Shown piece after piece: positions 29,677-39,652 of a stretch of DNA of 64,000 nucleotides. The notes under the pieces were generated by a model that saw nothing but the letters and a program-made list of their open reading frames with translations, ran no database searches and was not told where the DNA came from. The stretch comes from Trinickia soli. GTDB taxonomy: Bacteria > Pseudomonadota > Gammaproteobacteria > Burkholderiales > Burkholderiaceae. The number at the start of each line of letters is the position of its first letter. The first letter of the stretch is position 1. The position numbers and the translations under genes were made by a program. The stretch spans positions 1 through 64,000 of the forward strand of contig NZ_PNYB01000020.1 in NCBI RefSeq assembly GCF_002879855.1, in the 5' to 3' direction.

Positions 29677-30930
29677 TTACCGGTCGATTTCGCCGAACAC
29701 GATGTCCTGCGTACCGATGATGGTGACGGCATCCGCGATCATGTGACCGCGCGCCATCTCGTCGAGCGCAGCCAAGTGGGCATAACCGGGCGCGCGAATC
29801 TTGAGGCGATACGGCTTGTTCGCGCCGTCCGACACCAGATAGATGCCGAATTCGCCCTTCGGGTGCTCGACCGCGGCGTACGCCTCGCCTTCCGGCACGT
29901 GAAACCCTTCCGTGAAGAGCTTGAAGTGGTGGATCAGCTCTTCCATGTTCGACTTCATGCCCACGCGCGAAGGCGGTGCGACCTTATGGTTGTCGGTCAT
30001 CACCGGGCCCGGATTCTTGCGCAGCCACTCGATACATTGCTTGGCGATACGCGTGGACTGACGCATTTCTTCGACGCGCACGAGGTAGCGGTCGTAGCAA
30101 TCGCCGTTCACGCCGACGGGGATGTCGAAGTCGAGCTGATCGTACACCTCGTACGGCTGCTTCTTGCGCAAATCCCACTCTATCCCCGACCCACGCAGCA
30201 TCGGGCCCGTCAGACCCATCTGGAAAGCGCGCTCGGGGCTCACGACACCGATACCGACCAGACGTTGCTTCCAGATCCGGTTATCGGTGAGCAGCGTTTC
30301 GTACTCGTCGACACAACCGGGGAAACGCGCGAAGAAATCGTCGATGAAATCGAGCAGCGAACCTTGCCGCGCTTCGTTCATCCGCTCGAGCGCCTTCGCA
30401 TTGCGAATCTTGGACGCCTTGTATTGCGGCATCGCGTCGGGCAGATCGCGATAGACGCCACCCGGACGATAGTAGGCCGCATGCATACGCGCACCCGACA
30501 CGGCCTCATAGACGTCCATCAAATCTTCGCGCTCGCGGAACGCATAGAGGAAGACGGCCATCGCGCCGACGTCGAGCGCATGCGCGCCGATCCACATCAG
30601 GTGGTTCAGCACGCGCGTGATTTCGTCGAAGAGCACGCGGATGTACTTGGCCCGCAGCGGCACATCGATGCCGAGCAGTTTTTCGATCGCCAGCACGTAG
30701 CCGTGCTCGTTGACCATCATCGACACGTAGTCGAGACGATCCATGTACGGCACGGATTGAATGAAGGTCTTGTTCTCGGCCAGCTTTTCGGTAGCACGAT
30801 GCAGCAAGCCGATATGCGGATCGGCGCGCTGGATCACTTCGCCGTCGAGCTCGAGCACGAGGCGCAGCACGCCGTGCGCTGCCGGGTGCTGGGGGCCGAA
30901 ATTGAGCGTGTAGTTCTTGATCTCTGCCAT
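29677..30930 (-). CDS. nuoD: NADH-quinone oxidoreductase subunit D
   Basis: 417 residues, the 49-kDa subunit related to the NiFe-hydrogenase large subunit without the metal-ligand cysteines. It forms the quinone-reduction pocket with NuoB. Family marks are [22 protein letters not shown] near the N-terminus (the quinone-site His) and DIVFGEIDR at the very end. It begins 9 bases after nuoC. Confidence 0.98.
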   Translation of the reverse strand: MAEIKNYTLNFGPQHPAAHGVLRLVLELDGEVIQRADPHIGLLHRATEKLAENKTFIQSVPYMDRLDYVSMMVNEHGYVLAIEKLLGIDVPLRAKYIRVLFDEITRVLNHLMWIGAHALDVGAMAVFLYAFREREDLMDVYEAVSGARMHAAYYRPGGVYRDLPDAMPQYKASKIRNAKALERMNEARQGSLLDFIDDFFARFPGCVDEYETLLTDNRIWKQRLVGIGVVSPERAFQMGLTGPMLRGSGIEWDLRKKQPYEVYDQLDFDIPVGVNGDCYDRYLVRVEEMRQSTRIAKQCIEWLRKNPGPVMTDNHKVAPPSRVGMKSNMEELIHHFKLFTEGFHVPEGEAYAAVEHPKGEFGIYLVSDGANKPYRLKIRAPGYAHLAALDEMARGHMIADAVTIIGTQDIVFGEIDR

Positions 30931-30939
30931 GGCGACCTC

Positions 30940-31542
30940 TTAGTGTTTCAGACCGCCGTAGCGATCCTCGCGAATCACGCGCGGCGTGATTTCGCGCGGC
31001 TCGATCGTCACCGGCTGGTAGACGACGCGCTTCTCTTCCGGGTCGTAGCGCATTTCGACGTAACCCGATACCGGGAAGTCCTTGCGGAACGGGTGGCCGA
31101 TGAAGCCGTAATCGGTCAGGATGCGGCGCAGGTCGGGGTGACCGTCGAAGACGATGCCGTACAGGTCGAACGCTTCGCGCTCGTACCAGTTGGCCGAATT
31201 CCAGATCTCCACCAAAGACGGCACGATCGGCAGTTCGTCGTCAGGCGCGAACACGCGCAGACGCAAACGCCAGTTGTTCGACACCGACAGCAGATGCGAT
31301 ACCGCCGCGAAGCGCGGGCCATCGTAAGCGCCGTCGCCGTAGGTTTGATAGTCGACGCCGGCCAGATCGATCAGCTGCTCGAAACCGAGCGTGCGGTCAT
31401 CGCGCAGACGCTTGGCGACATCGAGGTAATCACCGGCCTTCACGACGATGGTCAGTTCGCCGACCGATTCGGTGATGCTCGTCAGACGGCCGCCAAAGGC
31501 CGCCTCGAGGGTCGCTTTGAGAGTCTCGAGTTTGCTTGCCAT
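30940..31542 (-). CDS. nuoC: NADH-quinone oxidoreductase subunit C
   Basis: 200 residues, the 30-kDa subunit; a separate gene here, whereas E. coli fuses nuoC and nuoD. The signature [37 protein letters not shown] is complete (about 128-164). It has no cofactor and packs against NuoD and NuoI. It lies 19 bases after nuoB. Confidence 0.97.
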   Translation of the reverse strand: MASKLETLKATLEAAFGGRLTSITESVGELTIVVKAGDYLDVAKRLRDDRTLGFEQLIDLAGVDYQTYGDGAYDGPRFAAVSHLLSVSNNWRLRLRVFAPDDELPIVPSLVEIWNSANWYEREAFDLYGIVFDGHPDLRRILTDYGFIGHPFRKDFPVSGYVEMRYDPEEKRVVYQPVTIEPREITPRVIREDRYGGLKH

Positions 31543-31561
31543 ATTGTGGGAAAGCTTGCGC

Positions 31562-32041
31562 TTATTGACGGGCGATGGTGTTGGTGCGCCGGATCTTCGC
31601 CTGCAGCTGGATCACGCCGTAGACGAGCGCTTCCGCCGTCGGCGGGCAACCGGGCACATAGACGTCGACCGGCACGATGCGATCGCAACCGCGCACGACC
31701 GAATACGAATAGTGGTAGTAGCCGCCGCCGTTCGCGCACGAGCCCATCGAGATCACCCAACGCGGCTCGGCCATCTGGTCGTAGACCTTGCGCAGCGCGG
31801 GCGCCATCTTGTTGCAGAGCGTACCGGCCACGATCATCACGTCGGACTGACGCGGGCTGGGACGGAACACGACCCCGAAACGGTCGAGGTCGTAGCGGGC
31901 CGCCCCCGCATGCATCATCTCGACCGCGCAGCAGGCGAGCCCGAACGTCATGGGCCAGAGTGAACCCGTACGCGTCCAGTTGATCAGCTTGTCAGCCGTG
32001 GTGGTGACAAACCCTTCCTTCAAGACCCCTTCGATACTCAT
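31562..32041 (-). CDS. nuoB: NADH-quinone oxidoreductase subunit B
   Basis: 159 residues. It binds the terminal [4Fe-4S] cluster N2, which reduces quinone. The ligands are the adjacent cysteines in [11 protein letters not shown], then MGSCANGGG and VPGCPP. The size is typical. It starts 65 bases after nuoA. Confidence 0.98.
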
Positions 32042-32106
32042 TTGCTGTGTACTCCAGACGGGACGGCGCGCTTCGCGTCGCCCGCGAGAAACCGGCGATT
32101 AACCCA

Positions 32107-32466
32107 TCACTCCCAATCGAGCCCGCCCTTGCGCCAGATGTAGGCAAAACCAAGCAAGAGTTCGAGCAAGAAAATCATCATCGCCATGAAGCCGAGCCAG
32201 CCGATGTCGCGCAGGGCGACGCCCCACGGAAACAGGAACGCGGTCTCGAGATCGAAAATGATGAACAGGATGGCGACGAGGTAGTAGCGCACATCGAACT
32301 TCATGCGCGCGTCTTCGAACGCTTCGAAGCCGCACTCGTACGGCGAATTCTTGGAATTGTCGGGACGACTGGGGGCGAGGATCTTGCCGATACTGACAAG
32401 TGCAATGCCTAAACCGGCGCCCACAAGGAGGAAGAGCAATACGGGGAAGTAGGCTGCGAGGTTCAA
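32107..32466 (-). CDS. nuoA: NADH-quinone oxidoreductase subunit A, TTG start
   Basis: 119 residues with three membrane helices, including the conserved [31 protein letters not shown] region with its acidic residues. I place the start at the TTG at 32466 (peptide beginning with [13 protein letters not shown]). It gives exactly the usual family length and has AGAGGA at suitable spacing upstream. An ATG further upstream (32514) would add 16 residues with no family character. It is the first gene of the 14-gene nuo operon. Confidence 0.93.
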   Translation of the reverse strand: MNLAAYFPVLLFLLVGAGLGIALVSIGKILAPSRPDNSKNSPYECGFEAFEDARMKFDVRYYLVAILFIIFDLETAFLFPWGVALRDIGWLGFMAMMIFLLELLLGFAYIWRKGGLDWE

Positions 32467-32593
32467 GACTATCCTCTTTCGGTTGGTTCTGAGTACCGTA
32501 GGGATCGGTCCCACCCCTACAGAAAATCACTTCGTTCTACCGGTCCTGCAAGATACACTGCATGCAAGACGTAAGCATGACCCCAGAAGTGAC

Positions 32594-32628
32594 AATGCCA
32601 GCCGAAGCGGAAGCATGCGGCTGGCATT
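32594..32628 (-). other. Stem-loop between tRNA-Leu and nuoA
   Basis: Two perfect 11-base arms (32594-32604 and 32618-32628) enclose a 13-base loop, 9 bases past the CCA end of the tRNA. No U-run follows, so it is a weak terminator candidate and could equally be a 3' processing signal. A second, smaller stem (32498-32503 with 32515-32520) lies closer to nuoA. Confidence 0.55.
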
Positions 32629-32637
32629 GGATAACTT

Positions 32638-32722
32638 TGGTGCCGACGGCGAGACTCGAACTCGCACAGCTTTCGCCACTACCCCCTCAAGATAGCGTGT
32701 CTACCAATTTCACCACGTCGGC
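32638..32722 (-). tRNA. tRNA-Leu (anticodon GAG)
   Basis: 85 bases including an encoded CCA. The acceptor stem starts GCCGACG and is matched by CGTCGGC before A-CCA. The anticodon loop is TTGAGGG between CTATC and GGTAG, which gives anticodon GAG for CUC/CUU codons. A long variable arm typical of class II leucine tRNAs and the GTTCGAGTC T-loop are present. It lies between secG and nuoA, the usual place in Burkholderia. Confidence 0.97.
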
Positions 32723-32838
32723 ACTGTCTGCAATCCGGGACACAACTCGTTGGAAACCCGCGAATCGCTTCAAGACTTAAATTCTAACGTGCTTCCAGGA
32801 ATTGTTCAACGCACAAGTGCAACTTTATGCGAAATTTA

Positions 32839-33216
32839 CTATTTCGGAACGGCGTTGCTCGACGGCGCAGCCGCCGCCGCCGGTAGCGAAGCGGGAACCG
32901 ATGCAGCCGATGCGGAGAGCGCAGCAGAAGCGGCCGGAGCCGTTGCCGCACCGAGCACACCCGCGGAGGGCTTGGACTTGTACGACCCGAGGTAGGTCAG
33001 CGTCAGCGTCGTCGCAAAGAAAATAGCTGCGAGGATTGCGGTCGTACGCGACAGAAAATTCGCAGAGCCGGTCGCGCCGAACAAGCTGCCCGAGGCTCCG
33101 CTACCGAACGCCGCACCCATGTCCGCGCCCTTGCCATGCTGCAACAGCACAAGGCCGATTACGCCCAGCGCCGACAACAATTGCACGACGATGATCAACG
33201 TTTTAAAAAACAGCAT
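32839..33216 (-). CDS. secG: Preprotein translocase subunit SecG
   Basis: 125 residues with two membrane helices: residues 4-24 (LIIVVQLLSALGVIGLVLLQ) and about 55-75, joined by the conserved HGKGADMGAAFGSGASGSLFG loop. The C-terminal 40 residues are Ala/Ser/Pro-rich, as is common in Burkholderia SecG. It is part of the SecYEG translocon. It lies 73 bases downstream of tpiA and just ahead of the tRNA-Leu gene. Confidence 0.95.
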   Translation of the reverse strand: MLFFKTLIIVVQLLSALGVIGLVLLQHGKGADMGAAFGSGASGSLFGATGSANFLSRTTAILAAIFFATTLTLTYLGSYKSKPSAGVLGAATAPAASAALSASAASVPASLPAAAAAPSSNAVPK

Positions 33217-33289
33217 CTGACTCACCTGGTTTGAGGTTTGAGCATCCGGCTCGAATCGCCGGACACCGCTTCGCACTTGCGCCCGACTG

Positions 33290-34069
33290 TCAGCGAGCTT
33301 CGCCCGCCGCTTTCGCCGCCGCGCAAATCGCGAGGAAATCCTGACTCTTGAGCGACGCGCCGCCAATAAGGCCGCCGTCGATATCCGCTTGACCGAACAG
33401 CGCCAACGCATTCTCGGGCTTCACGCTGCCGCCGTACAACAACGCCACGCCGGCCAACGACGCGTCCTTTTTCGCGAGACGCGCACGCAGGAACGCATGC
33501 ACTTCCTGCGCCTGTTCGGCCGTCGCGCTGCGGCCCGTGCCGATGGCCCAGACGGGCTCATAGGCAACCACCATGCGAGCCGCCTCGCCCACCGACAACA
33601 ATTCCAGCACCGCATCGAGCTGGGCGCCCACGACAGCTTCGGTCGTACCCGCCTCGCGCTCGGCCAGCGTTTCGCCGACACAGACGATCGGCGTGAGGCC
33701 GGCTTCGAGCGCACGCCGCGCCTTCGCCGCGACGAGCTCCGAGCTTTCCGCGTGATAAGCGCGACGCTCCGAGTGGCCGACAATCGCGAGCGTGGCGCCG
33801 AATTCCGCTGCCATCTCGGCGGCGACTTCGCCGGTATACGCCCCGTGCGCGTGGGTCGAAATATCCTGCACGCCCCACGCGATCGCGGTGCCTGCGAGTT
33901 GTGCCTGCACCTGCGCGAGGTAAGGCGTAGGCACGCACACACCCATGCGAACCGCTTCCGCAACGGCGCCTGCGCCTTCGGCAACCGCTTGCAAGAGCGT
34001 TGCATTGTCCGCAAGCCGCCCATGCATCTTCCAGTTACCGATCACCCACTTCACACGCTGTTCCGCCAT
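33290..34069 (-). CDS. tpiA: Triose-phosphate isomerase
   Basis: 259 residues. The catalytic residues are visible: Asn and Lys in [10 protein letters not shown], His in IVGHSERR, Glu in [11 protein letters not shown], and the phosphate-binding [10 protein letters not shown]. It interconverts dihydroxyacetone phosphate and glyceraldehyde 3-phosphate. The ATG at 34069 gives [15 protein letters not shown], the family start; the frame continues upstream with non-conserved sequence. A sigma-70-like promoter lies about 165 bases upstream. Confidence 0.97.
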   Translation of the reverse strand: MAEQRVKWVIGNWKMHGRLADNATLLQAVAEGAGAVAEAVRMGVCVPTPYLAQVQAQLAGTAIAWGVQDISTHAHGAYTGEVAAEMAAEFGATLAIVGHSERRAYHAESSELVAAKARRALEAGLTPIVCVGETLAEREAGTTEAVVGAQLDAVLELLSVGEAARMVVAYEPVWAIGTGRSATAEQAQEVHAFLRARLAKKDASLAGVALLYGGSVKPENALALFGQADIDGGLIGGASLKSQDFLAICAAAKAAGEAR

Positions 34070-34424
34070 GCCTTGCCCTTGTGTTTGCCCGTCGTGCCTG
34101 CCGCCCACGGTCAAAGACCGGCGGCGCGTCATCCGACACCGGTTTCGCCTGACCGCTTTTTAGCGCCGCTTGTGGTCCCGCTTGGTCCCGCGCTTGGTCC
34201 CGTATCGGCGCCGAAGGCGCACGCAAAACGCTCAATTTTACTGTGCCTGGGCAGAGCCGGTCAAACCGTGAGCGCAAACGGCGCGCAGAGCCGCCGGGGG
34301 CGGCCTCTGTGCCGGTAGTGGCGCACTGGAAGAACAGACACATGCAAGCGCAACCCGGTACGGGCATCGCACCGGGCGCGCAAAGGGGGATGGAACGAAA
34401 CGGCCGACGATGGATGGTGAATGC
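34070..34424. other. tpiA upstream region
   Basis: 355 bases without a gene. They hold the candidate tpiA promoter (34235-34264) and three imperfect tandem copies of a TTGGTCCCG-like unit (about 34172-34202) that would lie in the tpiA 5' untranslated region. Nothing else was recognised. Confidence 0.5.
34235..34264 (-). promoter_or_regulatory. Candidate sigma-70 promoter of tpiA-secG
   Basis: On the minus strand TTGACC (-35, 34259-34264) and TAAAAT (-10, 34235-34240) are 18 bases apart. The predicted start near 34228 gives a leader of about 160 bases before the tpiA ATG. Assigned by eye. Confidence 0.5.
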
Positions 34425-34637
34425 TCACTTCGCGCGCGGCGACTCGAGCGGCGGCGTGCCGTCATGAAAGAGCGTCAGCAGTTGCGAACGCAACTCGGGC
34501 GAATCGACATGGCGATGCACGCTGACCGCGTGCTGCACGGCGGCCTCGATCAACTCCTTCTCACTGTCCGCGGCCAACGCGACCGTGCAGTTCATTTCGC
34601 TGGGAAACTCCCGGCAGTCGATGTATTTACGAGTCAT
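34425..34637 (-). CDS. DUF1059 domain-containing protein
   Basis: 70 residues, a full-length small DUF1059 protein. MTRKYIDCREFPSEMNCTVAL at the N-terminus, with its two Cys, and the following helix rich in Ala and Glu (EKELIEAAVQHAVSVH) are the family signature. Function is unknown. It lies 52 bases downstream of the FAD oxidase gene on the same strand and ahead of tpiA. Confidence 0.9.
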   Translation of the reverse strand: MTRKYIDCREFPSEMNCTVALAADSEKELIEAAVQHAVSVHRHVDSPELRSQLLTLFHDGTPPLESPRAK

Positions 34638-34689
34638 GATGTCGCTCCTTGATCGAAATGATTAGCCCCCCGTTCAAGGCACAGCGCCC

Positions 34690-36081
34690 TTACGCGGCCG
34701 ATGGTTTGATGTTCTGGTTATGTCGAAACACGTTGCCCGGGTCAAAACGCGACTTGACCGCGACGAGGCGTTCGTAATTCGGTCCATACGCGGCCCCTAC
34801 GCGTGCGCCTTCCTCCTGCGTCAAAAAGTTGACGTAGACGCTGCCGAGGGCAAACGGTGCGGACGCCGCGAAAAAAGCACGCGCCCATTCGGTGCAACGC
34901 GTGTCGTCATTGGGATCGTCCCAGCGGGCATGGACATTCATCACGTATTTGGCATCGCGGCTGCAGTAAGCCGTCGCGTCGCGCGGGACGCGGCAGGTGG
35001 CCCCGCCGAGCTGCCCGAAAAAAATTTCGCATTGGCCGGTTGGCAGGCGCGCAATGGCGTCCATCGCAGCATCGAGCAACCCTTGCGGCAGTTCGGAGAA
35101 GTTATGCGACTTCCAATAATTTCGACAGCCGGGCGCAAGCAGCGGATCGAATGTCTTTTGCCACGCCGTGTAGGGCATGGGGCCCAGATGCGTTCCACAA
35201 GGCGCACCAAACTCACGGACGATATTTGTCGCTCGCTCGCCCTCTTCCACCGGCCCCGTATAGCAGAGTGCAAACACGAGAACCGGCTTGCCATGCATGT
35301 CGACCGGAAGAAACGGCAGCGGCGGCGCAAGCCGCATGACCGCCCATATCGACAGTTCATCAGGCATTGCGTCGATGGCGGCATCGTATTTTCGCAAGGC
35401 ATCGGGCGCCTGCTCGAGCGGCAGCACGAACAATCCGCCATAGATTTGCGGCCCTACCTGATGCAACGCAAATTCGAACATGGTCACGACGCCGAAATTG
35501 CCGCCGCCGCCGCGAATCGCCCAAAGCAGATCCGGCTCGTTCTGCGCGTGCGCATGCACGAGCGCACCGTCCGCCGTGACGATGTCGGCCGCCACGAGAT
35601 TGTCGACCGACATGCCGTACTTGCGACTCAGCCAGCCGAAACCGCCGCCAAGCGTCAAGCCTGCCACGCCGGTCGTCGAGTTGATGCCGAGCGGCGTCGC
35701 AAGGCCAAACGCCTGCGCCTCGTGGTCGAATTCGCCAAGGGTGACGCCTGGCTCGACGTAGGCGCGCAATCCGACAGGATCGATACGCACCGATTTCATC
35801 GGCGTCAAATCGATCATGAGGCCGCCGACGCATACGGCGCTGCCCGCGATGTTGTGCCCGCCGCCCCGCACCGCAAGCAGCAAATCGTGTTCGCGCGCGA
35901 AGCGGACCGCCTCGCGCACGTCGGCCACGCCGGCGCAACGAACAATGACGCCGGGCCGGCGATCGATCGCGGCATTCCAGATTCGTCGGGCTTCGTCGTA
36001 GCCGGGCTCGCCGCTTTGCAATACCTGGCCTCGGATCGCCCCTTTCAAAGTTTCTATCGCACTGCTCGCAAGCTCGGCCAC
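34690..36081 (-). CDS. FAD-linked oxidase, berberine-bridge-enzyme type
   Basis: 463 residues. The PCMH/VAO-type FAD domain spans about 40-210, with AVRGGGHNIAGSA carrying the His that is expected to bond FAD covalently. The second attachment Cys of bicovalent members is not seen (GVAGLTLGGGFGWLSRKYG). The BBE substrate domain ends with YGPNYERLVAVKSRFDPGNVFRHNQNI. Such enzymes oxidise sugars, alcohols or alkaloid-like compounds. It has no Tat or Sec signal, so it is cytosolic. The start is the GTG at 36081, with GGAGG six bases upstream. Substrate unknown. Confidence 0.85.
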   Translation of the reverse strand: MAELASSAIETLKGAIRGQVLQSGEPGYDEARRIWNAAIDRRPGVIVRCAGVADVREAVRFAREHDLLLAVRGGGHNIAGSAVCVGGLMIDLTPMKSVRIDPVGLRAYVEPGVTLGEFDHEAQAFGLATPLGINSTTGVAGLTLGGGFGWLSRKYGMSVDNLVAADIVTADGALVHAHAQNEPDLLWAIRGGGGNFGVVTMFEFALHQVGPQIYGGLFVLPLEQAPDALRKYDAAIDAMPDELSIWAVMRLAPPLPFLPVDMHGKPVLVFALCYTGPVEEGERATNIVREFGAPCGTHLGPMPYTAWQKTFDPLLAPGCRNYWKSHNFSELPQGLLDAAMDAIARLPTGQCEIFFGQLGGATCRVPRDATAYCSRDAKYVMNVHARWDDPNDDTRCTEWARAFFAASAPFALGSVYVNFLTQEEGARVGAAYGPNYERLVAVKSRFDPGNVFRHNQNIKPSAA

Positions 36082-36291
36082 GGCAACCTCCGCGCATCTT
36101 TTACTACGCGCTCAAAGAACTTTCATCGCTTTCAGGCAACTCCACGCCATGAAAGCCCGATGAAAGATCTCACCGTAACCAGTGATAGGTCGTCAGCCGC
36201 GATCACAAAAGAACAATACGGAAATGTGCGGTGAGTGTGGACATATGCGTGCAGCGTGACGCGCTGGCACCATTCCTGCCCGGCCGAAGGC

Positions 36292-36323
36292 AAAATAAAA
36301 AGCCGCTGGCAAATCAACGGCTT
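36292..36323 (-). terminator. Terminator of the quinone oxidoreductase gene
   Basis: On the minus strand AAGCCG (36318-36323) pairs with CGGCTT (36300-36305) across a 12-base loop and runs into TTTTTATTTT. It lies about 30 bases past the stop codon at 36355. Confidence 0.65.
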
Positions 36324-36354
36324 AAAACGTCGGACGGATACGACCCCGCGCCGC

Positions 36355-37374
36355 CTATGCCGCCTCGGTGCTCCAGTCGAGAACGATCTTGCCGATATGC
36401 TCGCCGCTTTCCATCAGCGCGTGCGCATCCTTGGCATCGCGCGCGGGCAGCACCCGGTAGATGATCGGCTTGATACTTCCCGCTTCAATGAGCGGCCAGA
36501 CGCGCGCTTTAAGCTGTGCGGCGATCCTGGCCTTGAAGTCGATCGAACGAGGGCGCAGCGTCGAGCCCGTCACGGTCAAGCGCCGACGCAGCACCTCGCT
36601 GAGATTCACCTCAGCTTTCGCGCCGCCCAGCAACGCGATGATGACGAGCCGGCCGCCGTCGGCCAGCGCCGAAAGCTCCCGCGGCACGTAGCCACCGGCC
36701 ACCATATCGAGAATCACGTCGACCCCGCGGTCGTTCGTCAACGATTTCACGACTTCGACGAAATCCTCCGATTTGTAATTGACCGCCCGCTCCGCGCCGA
36801 GCGCCTCGCACGCTTTACATTTCTCGGCCGTCCCTGCGGTCGCGAACACGCGGAAGCCGAGCGCATGCGCAATCTGAATCGCTGCGACACCGATACCGCT
36901 CGAACCGCCTTGCACGAGCAGTGTCTCATTGGCTCCGCCCTCGCCCGCGCCGAGTAGCCCGCGATCGAACACATTGCTCCATACGGTGAAGAACGTTTCC
37001 GGTAGCGCCGCGGCCTCGAGATCGGTCAGCCCGGCCGGCACGGGCAGGCATTGCGCGAGCGGCACGCTGGCGAATTGCGCATAACCGCCGCCCGCTACGA
37101 GCGCGCACACGCGATCGCCCATCTTGAGCCCGAACGGATTGTGCTTTTCGTCGATGTTGCCGCCGACGATTTCTCCGGCAATCTCGAGCCCCGGCAAATC
37201 GGACACGCCCGGCGGCGGTGCATAGGCGCCCTTGCGCTGAAAAACGTCGGGACGATTCACGCCCGACGCCGATACCTTGACGAGCACCTCACCATTGCCG
37301 GGCACCGGCTTCGGTCGCTTCGCCAGCGCGAGCACTTCAGGCCCGCCGAATTCGGTAATCTCGATCGCTTTCAC
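36355..37374 (-). CDS. NAD(P)H quinone oxidoreductase, PIG3/zeta-crystallin type
   Basis: 339 residues, a zinc-independent medium-chain dehydrogenase/reductase. The catalytic N-domain carries SGVNRPDVFQRKGAYAPPPGVSDLPGLE, and the nucleotide-binding motif is LLVQGGSSGIGVAAIQIA (about 145-160). It is closest by eye to the TP53I3/PIG3 family of NAD(P)H quinone oxidoreductases. The start is the GTG at 37374, with a very good GGAGGTGA just upstream. A terminator follows; the gene is transcribed in the same direction as pnp, whose own terminator separates them. Confidence 0.87.
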   Translation of the reverse strand: MKAIEITEFGGPEVLALAKRPKPVPGNGEVLVKVSASGVNRPDVFQRKGAYAPPPGVSDLPGLEIAGEIVGGNIDEKHNPFGLKMGDRVCALVAGGGYAQFASVPLAQCLPVPAGLTDLEAAALPETFFTVWSNVFDRGLLGAGEGGANETLLVQGGSSGIGVAAIQIAHALGFRVFATAGTAEKCKACEALGAERAVNYKSEDFVEVVKSLTNDRGVDVILDMVAGGYVPRELSALADGGRLVIIALLGGAKAEVNLSEVLRRRLTVTGSTLRPRSIDFKARIAAQLKARVWPLIEAGSIKPIIYRVLPARDAKDAHALMESGEHIGKIVLDWSTEAA

Positions 37375-37418
37375 GTCACCTCCGTGGCAGTCGCACAAGG
37401 ACACGCGCTATTCTGATG

Positions 37419-37457
37419 AAAAAACGGCCGGCGCGCTTGAGAAGCGGCCGGCCGTTT
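37419..37457 (-). terminator. Terminator of pnp
   Basis: On the minus strand an 11-bp perfect stem (37447-37457 with 37422-37432) rich in G and C is followed by a run of six U. It lies 45 bases past the pnp stop codon. A textbook intrinsic terminator. Confidence 0.85.
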
Positions 37458-37501
37458 CATGAGACCCGCCATTGGCATAGGCAGGCCCGAAGTATGAAGC
37501 G

Positions 37502-39652
37502 TTACTGCTGGGGCGCGGAATCGGACGACGATGCAGCCGCACCGCCTTCGTTCAGCAGCGCCTTCGACGACAGACGTACGCGACCCTTTTCATCCGTTTG
37601 GATAACCTTGACCTTGACGTGTTGGCCTTCGGTCAGGTAGTCCTTGATGTCCTTGATGCGCTCGTTCGCGATCTCGGAGATGTGGAGCAAGCCGTCCTTG
37701 CCCGGCAGGATGTTCACGATCGCGCCGAACTCGAGCAGCTTGAGGACGGTGCCCTCGTAAACCTGACCGACTTCGATTTCGGCCGTAATGGCTTCGATGC
37801 GACGCTTGGCTTCGGCCATGCCTTCGCTGCTCGTGCTCGCGATCGTGACAACGCCGTCGTCGGAGATATCGATCGTCGTGCCGGTTTCTTCCGTCAGCGC
37901 GCGGATGACCGAGCCGCCCTTGCCGATCACGTCGCGGATCTTCTCGGGGTTGATCTTGATCGTGATCATGCGCGGTGCGAACGCCGACAGCTCCGTGCTG
38001 GCGCCGGACACGGCATCCTTCATCTTGCCGAGGATGTGCATGCGGCCTTCCTTCGCCTGCGCGAGCGCGACCTGCATGATTTCCTTCGTGATCCCCTGGA
38101 TCTTGATGTCCATCTGCAGCGCCGTCACGCCCTCAGCCGTGCCGGCCACCTTGAAGTCCATGTCGCCGAGGTGATCTTCGTCGCCGAGAATGTCGGTCAG
38201 CACTGCGAACTTGTTGCCTTCGAGGATCAGACCCATCGCGATGCCGGCGACATGCGCCTTCATCGGCACGCCAGCGTCCATCAGCGCGAGGCAGCCGCCG
38301 CACACCGACGCCATCGACGACGAACCGTTCGACTCGGTGATTTCCGACACGACGCGGATCGAGTAGCCGAATTCTTCGGCGCTCGGCAGGCATGCGACGA
38401 GCGCACGCTTGGCGAGGCGGCCGTGGCCGATTTCGCGGCGCTTGGGCGTACCGACGCGGCCCGTTTCGCCCGTGGCGAACGGAGGCATGTTGTAGTGAAG
38501 CATGAAGCGCTCGCGGTATTCGCCTTCGAGCGCATCGATGATCTGCTCATCGCCCCTCGTGCCGAGCGTGGCGACGACGAGTGCTTGCGTTTCGCCGCGC
38601 GTGAACAGCGCCGAGCCGTGCGTACGCGGCAGCACGCCGGTGCGGATTTCGATCGGGCGCACCGTACGCGTGTCGCGGCCGTCGATACGCGGCTCGCCGT
38701 TCAGGATCTGGCTGCGGACGATCTTCGCTTCGATGTCGAACAGGACGTTGCCCACGGTGGCCTTGTCGACCGGCATGCGGCCGGCAGCCACCGCCTCTTC
38801 GTCGAGCTTCGCACCCGTTTGCGCGTAGATTTCCTTGAGCTTCGTCGAACGTTGCTGCTTGTTGCGCAATTGGTAAGCGGCGACGAGTTCGCCGTGTGCG
38901 ATCTCGGTGACGCGGGCGATCAGCGCTTCGTCCTTCGGCGCCGGCTGCCAATCCCATTCGGGCTTGCCGCCTTCGCGCACGAGCTCATGGATTGCGTCGA
39001 TGGCCGTTTGCATTTGCTCATGGCCGAACACGACGGCGCCGAGCATGACGTCTTCGGGCAGTTGTTCGGCTTCCGACTCGACCATCAGCACGGCACGCTC
39101 GGTCCCGGCAACGACGAGATCCAGACGCGATTCCTTCTGCTGCGCACGCGTCGGGTTCAACACGTACTCGTTGTTGATGTAGGCAACACGGGCGGCGCCG
39201 ACCGGGCCGTTGAACGGCAGGCCCGAGACGGCCAGCGCGGCCGACGCGCCGATCAGCGCGGGGATGTCGGCCGGCACTTCCGGGTTGATCGACAGGACGT
39301 GAATGACCACCTGGACTTCGTTGTAGAAGCCTTCCGGGAACAGCGGACGCAGCGGACGATCGATCAGGCGCGACGTAAGCGTTTCGTGCTCCGAAGGACG
39401 GCCTTCGCGACGGAAGAAGCCACCCGGGATCTTGCCGGCGGAGTACGTTTTTTCGATGTAGTCGACGGTCAGCGGGAAGAAGTCCTGGCCCGGCTTGGCC
39501 GACTTCGCGCCGACGACGGTGGCCAGCACGACGGTGTCTTCGACGTCGACGATGACGGCGCCCGATGCCTGGCGTGCGATCTCGCCCGTTTCGAGGCGAA
39601 CGTTATGCTGCCCCCATTTGAATTCTTTGACCACTTTATTGAACATGGACAT
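37502..39652 (-). CDS. pnp: Polyribonucleotide nucleotidyltransferase
   Basis: 716 residues. The order is two RNase PH domains (about 10-230 and 320-545), a KH domain with the GXXG loop ([25 protein letters not shown], about 560-585) and an S1 domain ([21 protein letters not shown], about 625-645), ending in a short acidic/serine tail. It degrades RNA 3' to 5' with phosphate and is part of the degradosome where one exists. The start is ATG 39652 (MSMFNK), preceded by AAGGAG. rpsO lies upstream, as in many bacteria. Confidence 0.97.
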   Translation of the reverse strand: MSMFNKVVKEFKWGQHNVRLETGEIARQASGAVIVDVEDTVVLATVVGAKSAKPGQDFFPLTVDYIEKTYSAGKIPGGFFRREGRPSEHETLTSRLIDRPLRPLFPEGFYNEVQVVIHVLSINPEVPADIPALIGASAALAVSGLPFNGPVGAARVAYINNEYVLNPTRAQQKESRLDLVVAGTERAVLMVESEAEQLPEDVMLGAVVFGHEQMQTAIDAIHELVREGGKPEWDWQPAPKDEALIARVTEIAHGELVAAYQLRNKQQRSTKLKEIYAQTGAKLDEEAVAAGRMPVDKATVGNVLFDIEAKIVRSQILNGEPRIDGRDTRTVRPIEIRTGVLPRTHGSALFTRGETQALVVATLGTRGDEQIIDALEGEYRERFMLHYNMPPFATGETGRVGTPKRREIGHGRLAKRALVACLPSAEEFGYSIRVVSEITESNGSSSMASVCGGCLALMDAGVPMKAHVAGIAMGLILEGNKFAVLTDILGDEDHLGDMDFKVAGTAEGVTALQMDIKIQGITKEIMQVALAQAKEGRMHILGKMKDAVSGASTELSAFAPRMITIKINPEKIRDVIGKGGSVIRALTEETGTTIDISDDGVVTIASTSSEGMAEAKRRIEAITAEIEVGQVYEGTVLKLLEFGAIVNILPGKDGLLHISEIANERIKDIKDYLTEGQHVKVKVIQTDEKGRVRLSSKALLNEGGAAASSSDSAPQQ

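Noticed and set aside
34172-34202. GGTCCCG tandem repeat as an operator
   Set aside because: Three short imperfect units in a GC-rich leader are easily explained by slippage; no known regulator site matches.
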